A DNA stretch of 64,000 nt from Inga oerstediana (Eukaryota; Streptophyta; Magnoliopsida; Fabales; Fabaceae). The stretch's first letter is position 1, and every line of letters begins with the position of its first letter. This document shows, piece after piece, positions 44,656-56,938 of the stretch. The notes beneath the pieces are model-generated. The model ran no database searches. It was not told the DNA's origin and worked only from the letters and a program-made list of their open reading frames with translations. The position numbers were made by a program, and so were the translations under genes. Where the stretch lies: positions 4,251,648-4,315,647 of the forward strand of contig OY723411.1 in assembly GCA_963210345.1 (NCBI GenBank), written 5' to 3'.

Positions 44656-46671
44656 ATGGAATCTCAAATCCCAGAGAATTCAAACTCCAAGAGAATTCAA
44701 AAACCGCTTCCTTCTACACCCACACGCACAGACTGTTCTTGTTTCTTCTGCATCATACCTGAAACAGACCCTTTGGTCAGAAGATCCAAAATCGCTTTTT
44801 GCCTCAAACAAATGCCTCTTAGGGATGACAAAGAACATGTCTTGGCCTTAAGCAGCCTTTGGAAAATGGCCATGACAAAACCAAACAACCCAGAATTTCC
44901 ATGCTTGGGCATATTCAAATGCATGGCCAAACTCATCAAGAAGGGCCTCAATAATAAAGTTTGGCTTCTTAACCACCAGAACATATACATCCCATATTAT
45001 GCAGCACATATCATTGGCTCTTATACCATGAACAAACCCAAGTTTGCCGAAAAAGCAGTTAAGTCCAACGTTGTTGCGCCATTAATCGAACTCGTACGAG
45101 GTAAGATCAGTTGGGTTGAACAGAGGGTTTCACTTCGAGCATTGGGTCACTTGGCAAGACATGAAGCAACATTTGAAGCTATAGCAGAACACGAGGAAGA
45201 AATCGTAGAAGCAGCCATTCACATAGCTTCCACGTGCCTGTACGAGGTATATGATAAATTTGTTGGCTTGGAGGAATCCCAGAGATTGGAGTATCATAGG
45301 AATCTGCTAACAAGAGGGCTTGGAGGATTGGAATTAGAGGACAGAAAAGCAGAGGAATGGGCCAGTCAACTTCAATGTTGGTCCTTATATCTCCTAGACT
45401 GCTTCGCATGCAAAGAAAGATCTCTCAAATTAATCTGCAAGAAAATTTTTTTAAAGGATCTGTGTACAATGTGGGGTGGATTATCAAACCCAAAATCTCC
45501 TTCTGGAATTGGACTACTTCAAACTCTGTGTCACACAAAAATTGGAAGAGAAAGTATAGCAGATTCCGAGGAAGTCGTAGAGAATCTTTGTATTGTCTCA
45601 AGATCTTCGGATCATCGACAAAACTTGGCTATTGATAGTCTTTTACAGCTTCTCAAAGATCCAATCACAAGGTATAAAGTAATCGAAATTGCGGCTCCAG
45701 TTCTTGCCGATTTGGTTGAACTCAAAGGACTAAAACTGGGACAAGAGATTGTGAGAATTCTGTTACAAGATTATCATAAAGCCAAGTACTTTGAAATGAA
45801 ATTGAGGAGTGAAAAAGCAGAGGAAGCTTTAAGAGAGATATGGGATTTGAAGGTGGAGAGAGTGAAGAGAGAGAGTCTGTTGAGCGAGAATGAGATTAGA
45901 GAGAGAGAGATAATGACACGTGTTCTGAAACAAAAAGGGAATGAGAAGTTTAGGTCAGGGAAGGTTGAAGAAGCTGTGAAGAAATATTCAGAAGCCATTG
46001 ATGTGTGTGGAGTAAAAGAAAGAAAACAGAGGATAGTGATTTATAGTAACAGAGCACAGTGTTATTTGGTTCTTGGGGATGCAGAAGCAGCCATTAGAGA
46101 TACGACTCGAGCTCTGAGTCTGTCGTCACACGTGGCATGTCCCCACAGTAAGAGCTTTTGGAGAAGATCACAGGCTTATGACATGAAAGGCCTTGCTAAG
46201 GAAAGCTTGATGGATTGTTTAGCGTTCATAAGGAGCCGCTTCAGGTCGAAGAAGAAGAAGAACAGGTTTATAATCCCATACTACGCGGCTCGAATGCTTA
46301 ATAAACAGATGAACGCCACGTGGCTTTTTGCCTCAGCCAAGTCAGAGAGGTGCATCAATAAACACGTAGATGAACTTGATGAGTTCAAGGGTGAGTATCA
46401 GGTTGACGTAAAAACCATGTGGAAGGAGACGAACAGGAAGAACGAAGGTGAGTTATATGAAATAAAGATCATATTAAACCATCAAATGAACCATGCATGA
46501 AACTTATTTTTGCTATATATACTAGTAGCTAAAAAGCTTTTAACCTTAAATTATGTGATTAATATGGAGGAATTTTAAGATTCATGGAAGTATTGCTTTG
46601 TTTCTTTTACAGGAAGGAGAAGAAAGTCAAATAGGTGGATAAGAACAAATGTTAGTCGACAAAGATTTTGA
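44656..46671 (+). CDS. ARM-repeat and TPR domain protein
   Basis: Two exons join in frame: 44656-46447 and 46613-46671, giving 616 aa. The donor GAAG/GTGAGT is canonical and the acceptor TTTTACAG follows. Without splicing the frame would end at 46500, so the splice changes only the last residues (to a basic GRRRKSNRWIRTNVSRQRF end). The first two thirds are helical ARM/HEAT-like repeats (PYYAAHIIGSYTMNKPKFAE, VEQRVSLRALGHLARHEATF, RQNLAIDSLLQLLKDP). A TPR module follows at about 430-540 (LKQKGNEKFRSGKVEEAVKK, YSNRAQCYLVLGDAEAAIRD, FWRRSQAYDMKGLAKESLMD). ARM/TPR combinations serve as protein-interaction scaffolds, some as chaperone partners. The specific partner is not known, and I give no symbol. 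Confidence 0.88.
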
Positions 46672-47050
46672 ATGGAGATCAAAGGAAGAAATTGATATGT
46701 ATGTCTATGACATCTCAACAAAGATATATTGAGTGGAGGTAGATTTTTGGACTGTGAATCTTGGAATGTCTAGGTTGTTAGGTTGTAATTCAGTGTATTT
46801 ATTTGGTCATAATTGACAAGCCGGGAATATTAGATAGAAATTGTGTTTTGAATATTTATTTAATATACCATAAGAATCAATGTGTATAGCTACTAATAAA
46901 TTGTTAATTGAGATGATAAACGATCTCACCCATGAAAGGAAGAGAAGACAAGTTCCAATCCCGGGTAGCGTTCTTATTAGAAGGGTTTTAACCTTAACTC
47001 TTCCGGCCCAACAAAGATTAGGCTAAGTCCATAGTAACTTGAAGATAATT
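46672..47050. other. 3' flank of the ARM/TPR gene
   Basis: Likely 3' UTR, then intergenic DNA. At 46915-47035 there is a stretch with GTTCCAATCCCGGG, faintly like a pol III B box, but no convincing SINE structure. Confidence 0.35.
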
Positions 47051-49281
47051 CTTTTTTCTTTTTTTTATACAAGAGAAGAGGGGACACCCTCAAGCTAGCC
47101 CATTATTCAAACCTGAGCAGCACCTACTGTCTCTTCTCATGACTTCCCCTAAGTCCCCAAACGGAGATGAAAAAGGCTGATAGCCGAAAACGATACTCAG
47201 AGCTTCTTTAGCGACATAGTCTACAGCCATGTTTGCTGTTCTAGGGATATGGTGAACCGACACTTCCCAGTCCCGAGCCAGAATCGCCTTTACTTCATTC
47301 AGCATTGATGCATCTGGATGTGAGGCAAAGTGGGGACTTGCCAGAATATTTATGACCTCTATCGCGCCTGTTTCAAGTATCAACTTACGTACTCCCTGGT
47401 CCCAGCACATTTTAAGGCCAAGAAGGGTAGCCCACAACTTCGCTCGAAAACTATCTGTGGGTATCGGATCATGATACATAAAACCTGCCATAAACATGCC
47501 TTGGTCATCTCGAAGAACTCCTCCACTTGCTGAGTTCCTGCCTTCGGAACAGGCTCCGTCAACATTAAGCTTCATCCATCCCAAATCTGGGCGTTCCCAA
47601 TTTCCCTCCCTTGCCTGAACAATCTGACCATTGAGGTTAACTCCCTTTAAGCGGCTTCTTACTTGTGTCATCGTGTCTATTATACACCGCGCTTTGGCTA
47701 TAACACTATCATTACTGATGATCACAGACTCAAAGACTCTCTTATTCCTCCGTTGCCAAAGTAGCCAGCACAAGGTGGAAAATAGCTCACTCCACCCCTC
47801 TTTCACCGTATCGGGTGCATGTTGCAAATTTATCCTTAACCATGCCTTTGGTTCCATGTTCATAAACCGAAGAACAAACCTTGGATCCACAACAGCTAAC
47901 CAAAGCTTTTTCGTTTCTGGGCAGTTTCGCAGAACATGAATAATATTCTTCGTCTCAGAACCACACCACGAGCAGCTTCTGTCCGTACTTAATCCTCGCT
48001 GAAATCTTTCTTCATTAGTTAGTAATTTGTTATGCAGAGTTACCCACATGAAGGTCTTGCACCGAGGAAGAGTATGGAGCTTCCAGAGACGTTGCCACAG
48101 CGGGTTCTGCGTGGTCTCCTCTTTTTCAATAACCTGGTAAGCTATTTTGATGCTAAACTCACCATGTCGGTCGTGCCTCCAACCAACTGTTTGCTGCAGA
48201 GCATCAACAATCAATCCTTCATTTATTGTTCCCCATGCTTTCTTAATGCCGATCCACGTATTTGACCCTGATCTAGTGGCATCAATTGTTGGCACCAGAT
48301 CATCTCCACACCGGTATTTGCTTCGTACAACTCTCGACCATAAGTCATCATTCCGCTTCATTAGGTTCCATCCCACCTTCGCCATATAAGCTTGGTTTTG
48401 ACTTCTAAGATGCTTCAATCCTAGTCCCCCATTCTTCTTAGGCTTGCAAACTGTCTCCCAGTTTACTAGATGTGTCTTTCGTCGTTCTATAGTAGAACCC
48501 CAAAGAAAACTCCTATTATGCTTCTCAATTTCATCATAGACCCCACTTGGTAATAGTGCAGTTTGCATGGTATAGCCTGCGATAGAGGACGTAACAGATG
48601 ACACCAAAGTAGATCTTCCATCGAGAGATAATGAATGAATCTTCCAGCTTGCCAGCCGTTGCCGAACCTTATCCACCACCACCTGGTAACTCCTCTTCGT
48701 AACTCTCTCGTGATGAAGTGGAACGCCCAGATACTTGCCTAGATCTGGGGTAACTTGAAAGCCCAGATGAGTGCATAGTTCTGATCGTTTAACATGGTTG
48801 ACATTTTTATAAAAGAAAACTCTTGTCTTGTTCGTGTTCACCTTCAATCCTGACGCCTCACAGAATTGATCGAGATAGCTTCTCACAGCCATAGATTGCT
48901 GCATAGAGGCTTCCACAAAAAGAACCACATCGTCAGCAAAAAACAAATGAGATATAGGAGAATCATTCTTACACAGATTCATTGGCTTCCATGCACCGTC
49001 GGTGATTTGTTCCTGAATTAAATGCGCCAATTTCTCCATGCATACTACAAAGAGGTATGGTGATAGTGGATCCCCTTGCCTAACCCCTCTGGTTGGATTA
49101 ATCATTCCTGCTTTCTCACCATTCCATATTAACTGCATACTCGACGTAGAGACACAAGCATATATGATATCAATTAAAGGCTATGGCAGCTGAAGTTCCT
49201 CTAAGCAGGCTCTAAGAAAATTCCAATTGACTCTGTCATAGGCCTTTTCTAAATCAATTTTGATTGCCATAAAACCTCACT
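47051..49281 (-). pseudogene. 5'-truncated, internally deleted LINE ORF2
   Basis: The minus strand reads from the RT domain (MAIKIDLEKAYDRVNWNFLR at about 49270) through FFADDVVLF, a zf-RVT module (WQRLWKLHTLPRCKTFMW...CSWCGSETKNIIHVLRNCPE) and RNase H (LNVDGACSEGRNSASGGVLR). The frame from 49138 to 47090 is open for 682 aa. Two stops lie just upstream: TAG at 49181-49183 and a TGA where KGxGF is expected. Compared with the complete LINE nearby, about 70-80 residues are missing near 48,200, where KKAWGTINEGL runs straight into VDALQQTVGWRHDRHGEFSI. A T-rich tract at 47051-47067 marks the A-tail. All sequence 5' of the RT core is absent, typical of aborted LINE integration. It is a different subfamily from the copy at 36-42 kb. 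Confidence 0.9.
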
Positions 49282-49896
49282 TCCCTTGCATGTATCTATA
49301 TATAACTAGTTTATATATATATATATATATATATTAATGAAATTAGTTAAGTTAGTTATTTATAATAAATATATAATGGTATTGATTTTCCTAGAACATC
49401 ATATTATTATTGTTCATTGGAATTATCTCTCGATGAAAACTCCTAATTGACATGTGCAAACAATAAATGTGCAAACAATAAGGGGGGCTTTAAGAAAAAT
49501 TATAAATTTAGGAAATAAAGTGGATTAAAATCTTATATTTTAAATCCTATTAAGAGAGATATTCATATTCATTGACCAATAGTGTCTCAAACATGATTGC
49601 TTTCAATAAGAGGGCAACTATACCTAGAAAAAAAAATTAAAGTAAACTATTTTTTTAGCTGTTGTATGTAAGACAAGAAGAATATCATATAAGGGGAAAA
49701 ATGTTTTTGGAGCCAACATTTTCATTTTTTTTTTTTGGGCCAACGGAGCCAACATTTTCTACCTCTTCTACTTTTTCGTTTGTGGGGAGATTTGCCTGAG
49801 GTTTTTTTAATCTATTTCTAAGGCATGTATTCAAATCCGTCACTGATTATACTCCATTATATATAATAAAATGCATTATATTAAAAGAAACTACTA
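49282..49896. other. Intergenic with a short (TA)n run
   Basis: A (TA)n run lies at about 49311-49335, next to the broken LINE end. Otherwise no gene was seen. Confidence 0.5.
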
Positions 49897-50125
49897 GTAA
49901 AAATTACAATTAGGTCCCAAAAAAAAAATAAATGAAAAAATGGTTTTTGAAGATTATAAAATGAAAAAATGATCTTATTAATAACTCCAAAAGACTGTAT
50001 TAATAACTCGTTAACAACTTCAAGAACTTCTATTGACAACTTTAAGGAATCATTTTTCATTTTACAATCCCCATGAACCATTTTTTTATTTCTTTTTTTT
50101 TTTAGGATATGAGTGTAATTCTCCC
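49897..50125. mobile_element. Small Mutator-like MITE with 22-bp internal repeats
   Basis: The flanking 9-mers AAACTACTA (49888-49896) and AAACTATTA (50126-50134) match at 8 of 9 positions. The ends GTAAAAATTACA and GGGAGAATTACA (reverse complement) begin TIRs of about 75 bp, sharing AAATGAAAAAATGGTTTTTG-like and TAAAATGAAAAA blocks. The centre (about 49975-50045) holds roughly four units of about 22 bp with (T)ATTAACAACTTNAAG character. Noncoding, 229 bp. Confidence 0.75.
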
Positions 50126-50614
50126 AAACTATTATCTATAATCATAATTAATGCAATTTGTTTCAAAAATTGCGTAAAATTAAACACAGTATTATCGTGA
50201 AATGACGGCATCAAGACAAATGATGGTGGTGTGCCAACTTTGCTTTTGTAGCAGTTAGAAAATCTAATCAACTTTCGGGTCTTCAATAATTCACTACTTT
50301 CTTTGGGTGTGACGTGTTGAGACACTAAACAATTAAATTTATTTTTTCACAGTAAATCAACCAACGTATGCTCAAAATTAGTTCATTATTGAAAAAAAAA
50401 AAAAGACACATAAATGTTACTGAAATTTTAAAATTTAAAATTTATTTTATTGATAATAAGAGTAATGAGATTGATAAAAAGAGTATAGTAATTGATAACT
50501 CAAGTTTTTAAAAAATCATTTATTTAAGATTTTGAAGTTTAAGTAATATTTAAGCATCTTTTTCCCTTTATTATTTCTGTTACCTTATTATTTTTTTGTG
50601 ACAAGTTTACATTA
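50126..50614. other. Intergenic, no gene seen
   Basis: AT-rich, with an A-run near 50390. No domain in any frame. Confidence 0.4.
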
Positions 50615-51938
50615 GGGAAAATCCTTTTAAAAGACAGTTAAATTATCCATATTCTAAATTAGTTTGTTAAATTCAAAAAATTATAAATTAGGTTGGATGT
50701 CCTAAAATGCGATATTAGAATTTGATAATTTTACTTTATTGTCCTTAATTTGATTCTTTCTTCTTACCCGTATCTTTCTCCCCTCCCATCCACCTTTCCT
50801 CTCCCCCACTTTTCAGAACTTCTCATATGACGTACATTTACTCCACCTCCTTAAATATTGCTCATTATTCATTAAGGGTATATAACAACACCCTTAAAAT
50901 TTCCTTAATTTCTATTATTTTTGTACACATTTGTCAATCTAGATTCATGAATATTTCGAAGCACATCCCCATCAATTCAAAATCTTCTATCTATGCACAA
51001 CTATCCACAGTAAGGAAATAAATTTCATCATTGGAGACAAGCGTCAAAGGAACAAATGTTTGCTGAATGAGTAGGTTAGAGGATTGTTTGAAATTATGAA
51101 CGAACTATCTCTTCCCCCTAATATGATGAAAAGAATTCTTCTAAAATAGGAACTTAAACTGTTCTATGTCCTTGGAGGCAAATCAATGGAAAGAAACCTC
51201 AAAATAGAAACCAAATATAGAGAATAACGACCTCTAATTCATTACAAACCTAATAATTAATAGTGATTTCAAATGCAGATCATTCTAACCATATATGCAT
51301 TAAACCGTCAATTTCGTCAATCAAATTACATGAGCAGTACTTTTAGGCCTACATAAGATGAATAGGGAAAAATAAATCTGTCAGCAGAACCTAAGAAGAC
51401 CCTTGAGAAGTGTGTGTTTTTTCATTCGGTTGATCTCTGATAGTTCGTCATCATAAAAAACATTGATTTCCAGAATTTCGAGACAGCACCAGAGACACAC
51501 TGCTCACCTCCTTCTAGCCAAATCAAAATTTAGGCCACCAAATCAGAATTTTCAAGCATCAAAGCCGAATTTATATATGGCTGCCAAATTTAATTTTTCA
51601 AGAGACTCAAATAAATTGTTGCCACTTAAAGCTTGTAATGAAGATGTTGGATTTAGGAATAGTCATATGCTTGTGCCCATAAGTTTTTCCGTTGTAATGT
51701 CAATTGAATTTTTGATTTTATAATATTCAGTCAATTAATGTTGATGTTAAAATGATTTACTGTGTTTGTAGCAGGAAGAGGCAGTGATTTGGAGAGAGAA
51801 TTAAATGAGGGGTATGAGGTAAAATTATCAAATTCTAAAATCTTAGTTTAAGACATATGATCTGATTTAGGATTGGTTGAATTTAATGACCCAATTTAGA
51901 AATTAAGGAATTCAGCTATCTTTTAAAGAGATTTTCCC
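50615..51938. mobile_element. Mutator-like element with perfect 9-bp target duplication
   Basis: TTTACATTA occurs at 50606-50614 and 51939-51947. The ends begin GGGAAAATC on both sides. TIRs extend about 125 bp, sharing TTTTAAAAGA, TAGAATTTGATAATTTTAC and intermediate words in mirrored order (50615-50740 and 51815-51938). The 1.3-kb interior has only short frames without domains, so it is non-autonomous. A 9-bp duplication and long TIRs are the standard signs of the Mutator superfamily. Confidence 0.88.
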
Positions 51939-52515
51939 TTTACATTATCAAATATATTCATTATGTATATAGTCTAAACGAATATCGGTATAATTTCTCT
52001 CCGCACTGAGATGATCTTATATCTCTTGTCTTTCTTAAATTGAATTTTCAAGGTTTAAAACATGCATGGGTTAAGAATTTAAGAATAAGAACATCAAATT
52101 AAACTAGATACTACTTCAAATCGAATACATAAAATAGATTAATCAATTTATTTTGACCTTTACATGGCTAGTATGATTCATTTATTATAAGATTCAACCC
52201 GACAATAAAACATAACAAATTTTTTGCCTGAACCGCACTAATGGCCTGAAGAATTTGAATATCCATAGAGTGTCAGCAATAACATTATATGCACAAAATA
52301 TCTTTAATTTATGGGAAAAAGACAAAAAAAAAAAAGAATTTTGAAATTCTAAAATTTTAAGTCGGATATTTCTTAAAAAATAAGTTGTGAATTACTTATC
52401 AAATTTTATCATCCCCTTTTCAATTCTTTATAACAAATCTGATTTAGAATTTTACAATTTTAAAATTCTTTTTCTATTTTTTTTCTTTTAATTTATTTTG
52501 TAGATATTATTTTTA
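51939..52515. other. Intergenic, no gene seen
   Basis: AT-rich spacer between two Mutator-like elements. Near 52320-52480 mirrored 'gaattttgaaattctaaaat' and 'attttacaattttaaaattc' words suggest another small decayed foldback. Confidence 0.4.
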
Positions 52516-53636
52516 GGGAAAATCACACTAAGGACCCAATGACCATAAAAGATTACAAAAAAAGTCCCATAGCAAATCCCTTCTATAGAAAAGGTTTCTA
52601 GGAACTGTATTGTGATTAATTTTAAATGTGAAATTACTTTGTTGCCCCCATATGCTTTTTTCACAAACCTCTATGCCAATTTTGACAAGTTTGTCAACCT
52701 ATTTTGACAACCTTATTTACCTACTTTGATAAGTTCATTTTTCTACCTCCACAAGATATAAAATGGGAAGTTAATTTGGCTATTTACACAAGCCTCTATG
52801 CCAATTTTGATAAATTTGTCAGCATATTTTGACAATATTATTTGTCTACTTTGACAAATTCATTTTCCTACTTCTACAATTTATAAAATAGCAAGTTAAT
52901 GTGGCTATGTTCACAAGTCTCTTTGCCAATTTTGAGAAGTTCGTCAATCTATTTTGACAACCTTATTTGCCTACTTTAACAAGTTCATTTTTCTATTTTC
53001 ACAAGTTATAAAATAGCAAGTTAATATGGCTATTTTTACATGCCTCTATGCCAATTTTAACGAGTTCATCAAAATATTTTGATAACGTTATTTGCCTACT
53101 TTAACAAGTTCATTTTCCTACTTCTACAATTTATAAAATGACAAGTTAATGTGGCTATTTTCATAAGCCTTTACGCCAATTTTGACAAGTTCATCTACAT
53201 ATTTTGACAACCATATTTGCCTACTTTAACAAATTTATTTTCCTACTTCCACAAGTTATAAAATGGCAAGTTAATGTGGTAATTTTCATAAGCCTTTGTG
53301 CCAATTTTGATAAGTACGTCTGCCTATTTTAACAACCTTATTTGCCTACTTTGACAAGTTCATTTTTCTACTTCCACAAGTTATAAAACAGCAAGTTAAT
53401 GTGACTATTTTTACATGCCTCTGTGTCAATTTTGACAAGTTCATCTACCTATTTTGACAAACGCGCCAACTCCTCCTGCTACTCCTTTTCTTTTTTATTC
53501 AATGAGGGCAACAAGATAATTTTACATTCAAGAATTCATCATAATGCAATCCTTAAAAACATTTTTTATAGGGAAATTTGTTATGAGATTTTTTTATAAT
53601 TTTTTATGGTCTTTGGGACCTTACTATGATTTTTGC
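52516..53636. mobile_element. Mutator-like element with an internal 125-bp tandem array
   Basis: The flanking 9-mers TTATTTTTA (52507-52515) and TTCTTTTTA (53637-53645) match at 8 of 9. The left end GGGAAAATCACACTAAGGAC and the reverse-complemented right end GCAAAAATCATAGTAAGGTC start TIRs of about 75 bp, which share GACCATAAAA and AAAAAAAGTCCCATA-type blocks. Between the TIRs lies almost nothing but the tandem array. No coding capacity. Confidence 0.82.
52650..53461. repeat. 125-bp tandem repeat, about 6.5 copies
   Basis: The anchor word GCCAATTTT recurs at 52675, 52800, 52925, 53050, 53175 and 53300, and as GTCAATTTT at 53425: exactly 125 bp each time. Each unit is itself built of four or five parts of about 22-25 bp with a TTTTGACAAGTT core (GACAAGTT, GACAACCTT, GACAAGTTCAT, CACAAGTTAT). 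Copies differ by point changes but no indels in spacing. AT-rich and noncoding. Confidence 0.95.
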
Positions 53637-53645
53637 TTCTTTTTA

Positions 53646-54291
53646 TGCCACATTGCCACTAATGTGTATAACTATAAACTATGATTTGTCGTACTGATCT
53701 AGCAACATCCTATGCTATTCCGTATGAAACCATTTTTTTTTCCAGAAAGCAGATCAAGGTTGTTTTGTGGGTGAAATTCGTTTAATTTAATTTCTTTATT
53801 TATAAAATTTGAATTGGAAACTTTACATAAGATTATTTTATTTTGTTATATACTCCCCCACACACATCAATAATTAGATGATTTCAAAACCTTTAACGAA
53901 TAAGTCCACAAAGATTGCTTTTGGACTTTTGGCAACAAACATATGGACGTTCACCTCATCTGACCTAACTAGTTTGGTTTTACGTGCGCTCTGAATAATA
54001 AAATAATAACGATAACGATGATGTAAAAGGTTGAACATATCAATAGTGGGATACCAGCAAACCATGAGACATGACTTATAACAAATCAATAAAAAGAAAA
54101 CAAATTAATCTTTTCATTCACACGGTGTTAACTTGGTTGTAATTAAGTTTTTAAATTTTAACTTGAAGTATCGCATTTCTTATAATTTTAATCATTTAAA
54201 ATATTGGTCCTTACATTTTAAAAAAAATAAAATTACATATTTTATGAAACTTAGAAACTAAAATTTTAAAATTTAGTGAATGAGCTAAAGT
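53646..54291. other. Intergenic; possible outer MITE arm
   Basis: No gene was seen. From 54125 to 54200 the sequence (TTAACTTGGTTGTAATTAAG and on) is weakly mirrored at about 55800-55880, so the CACTA-type element may sit inside another long-TIR element. Confidence 0.35.
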
Positions 54292-55791
54292 CATTACTAT
54301 AAAAAAATATTTTTAACGTCACTAATTACCATCTGTTTTTTAAAAAACAGAAGTTAAAAAGGAGATGGTAGCACTTTTAAAATTTTGATTTGTCTTTTAA
54401 AGACTGTTTTAAAAAAACCAATCGTTGAAAGTATATACTTTCATATGACTATTTTTAAAAACAGTAGTTGAAAGTATACCATTTAACAATTGTTTTACAA
54501 AAACTATCATTCTCCATGCTCTTCAATCTCAATGTCCTCCATCGATCTCCCCAAATCCACCTCATGAGGTATATGCTCCTTATTTAGTACAGTCTTGTAT
54601 TGTGACTACATTGGATTCTTTTCTTACTTTTTTGTTTTTTATGTTAATACTCCTAGATATATCACAACCACACCATGTGACAACAACCAAATTATTCATT
54701 ATACTTGTTAAAGGACACCTTAGACTCCTCTATGTAAACAGAGGATTTTTTATTGGATGCATATTTTTGGATCATACCATTTGGTCATTTCTTTTACTAC
54801 CAGTGATTGTGAATGTGCAGGTGAAATGTTTCAAGGCACTTGGCAGAATTTTGGATGGTGGAACCTGAGTTTGCATTTGCTGATTTGGAGGTACATGAAT
54901 TTCAATTCAGCATCTGTATTTTCTTAGTTATCAAGAGTAACAAGTGACGTAAGTTATGGAATTGACTGTTATTGTTGTTCATTTTCTCTTTCTCCAGATT
55001 TAGTCATCCTATATACTTCTTGTTGTTGTAGTTATGACATTGCTGGCATACTTCTTTGCTAGTGACAATTCATATATTCAATTATGGGTCTTTTGAACTT
55101 GTGAATTTCCTAATGCAATGTCAATTTCAGGTAAATGAAGCCTGATGATGCAGCTAAGATTGCTTGGCATTAGCAGAGGAAAGGGTGGGTAGGTGATTGG
55201 TCTAAAAGATTGCAAAGACCACCTAGAGAATCATTTATGAGGTACATGCACACTTGCAATTAAACTACTTGATTGTAATCAAGGGCAACATTAATTTCCT
55301 TTTGTTTTTCCTTGAAAAACAATTACCAAAAAAAAAAACTTGCATTGGGTTTCTTATACTACCTAGATGATGTGTAGAGATAAAAGGTTTCTTTTACATA
55401 GTGTAGTAGTTTAGAAAAGTTTTGGACACTTGATTATATTTGTTTAGGTTAATCCATATTTAGTTTTGAAGCATTTGATTATATTTATGAAGTGCTGAAT
55501 GTATATATACTTTACTTAGTAGTGTTTTGTTTGGTGTATATGCTTATTCTCTGGGAATTGGTTGTGTTCTATATAGGTTGTGGTTAGAAAATATAAATTA
55601 CATATTTAAAAAATATTGACTTTCAACTTCTGTTTTGAAAAAACAGTCGTTGTAAGTTTGTCACTTACAACGTCTGCTTTTAAATGGACGTTTATTTTAA
55701 AACTTTCAACAACACTCATATAGACGTCCCCCTAAAAATGAATATCCAAGGGTCATAAAAACAAACATTAAAAATGCCTTCTTTAGTAGTG
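54292..55791. mobile_element. CACTA-type non-autonomous transposon
   Basis: The 3-bp direct repeat AGT (54289-54291 and 55792-55794) flanks the element. The left end CATTACTATAAAAAAATATT and the reverse-complemented right end CACTACTAAAGAAGGCATTT share the CACTA-style start and a following ATTTTTAA(C/T)G. Subterminal regions repeat an AAAACAG(A/T)(A/C)GTT-like word in both orientations, as in En/Spm elements. The 1.5 kb contains no transposase frame. Confidence 0.7.
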
Positions 55792-56538
55792 AGTTAAATC
55801 AAAACTATAAAAATTAAGTTGTATCAAGTCTAAATTTAGATATTGAATTACAACAGAGTCAAAAATATAGAAGTTAAAAGATTATTTTGCTTCAATAAAA
55901 ATAATATAACAGAAAAAAATTAAAAAAATCTGGATTCTTTTTGTTTTTTGTTTTCGTGTTTTGTGGGGATGAGTGAAGATTAAAGACTGAAGGGTAGGGG
56001 AGAGTATTCGGGGTTCGGTGCGGTTTCCGATGGAAACCGAAAAAATCGAACAACCGAATATAAGCCATTTTGATGACCGAACTGAAATCGAAACATTGAA
56101 GTAACCGCAACCGAACTAACCGATTTATTTCGGTTCGGTTGTCGGTGGTAAAATTCGGTTTTTAGGCCTTTTGGGCCTCTTTTTCCTTGTAAGCCCACTG
56201 CCGATCCAATGCAAAACAAAATGCTACCTAAGGAAAAATTCTAACATCAAAGATAATAAATACAGACCAAGTTTTTGCAACAAAGCCAACGAACAAGAAG
56301 ACATTTCAGCCACAACAAAATTTACAAGCATTTAATCACTTATATTTGCCCACGGCCACGAGCATTTAAAATACAAGCACTTAACATAAATACATAATCA
56401 GCAATTAGTTTACTAGATGTCTAGAGTATCAAATTGCCTAACTTCAAAATACAAGCTGAATCACTTCAATTGTGCTACTGTCAATAAAATTTAAAGTTGA
56501 TCTTTTTATCAAAAGAAAGTATATTGAACATCAAAAAA

Positions 56539-56569
56539 CTTGATATATATATATATATATATATATATC
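56539..56569. repeat. (AT)n microsatellite
   Basis: About 13 AT units inside the hAT element, downstream of its transposase. Confidence 0.9.
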
Positions 56570-56938
56570 AATCATAAGATTCTAGCTTGCTCCCTTAATG
56601 GCTTTCGAATGGCACCTACAACTGACAGAAAGGAAGAAAAATCAAATAAAACAGAAGAAAAATGAAATACTGCAATGATTATATTACAAGTATGACAAGA
56701 AAAATTTGCTCACAAAATCTCAAGTTTCCCATATTGCAGCTAGAAGATATCAACATTTGTCTCAAATGCAATTTTTTTCAAATCTAGCAAATGAAAAAAA
56801 TGATCAGACTTCATATATCACAATAAATATAGTATTAACATTATAAACTATAAAGTCGTATTCCATGAAGTATAAAAAAATATTACCAAGCTCTATCTTT
56901 TGTATATCATCATCTCCTTCTTCAATAAGATATTCCAA

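Noticed and set aside
47330..48389. Plus-strand frames within the truncated LINE
   Set aside because: Antisense shadows of the RT and RNase H coding sequence.
52650..53461. Regular repeats that could suggest a CRISPR array
   Set aside because: The 125-bp units are contiguous and lack unique spacers, there are no cas genes, and the DNA is plant nuclear.
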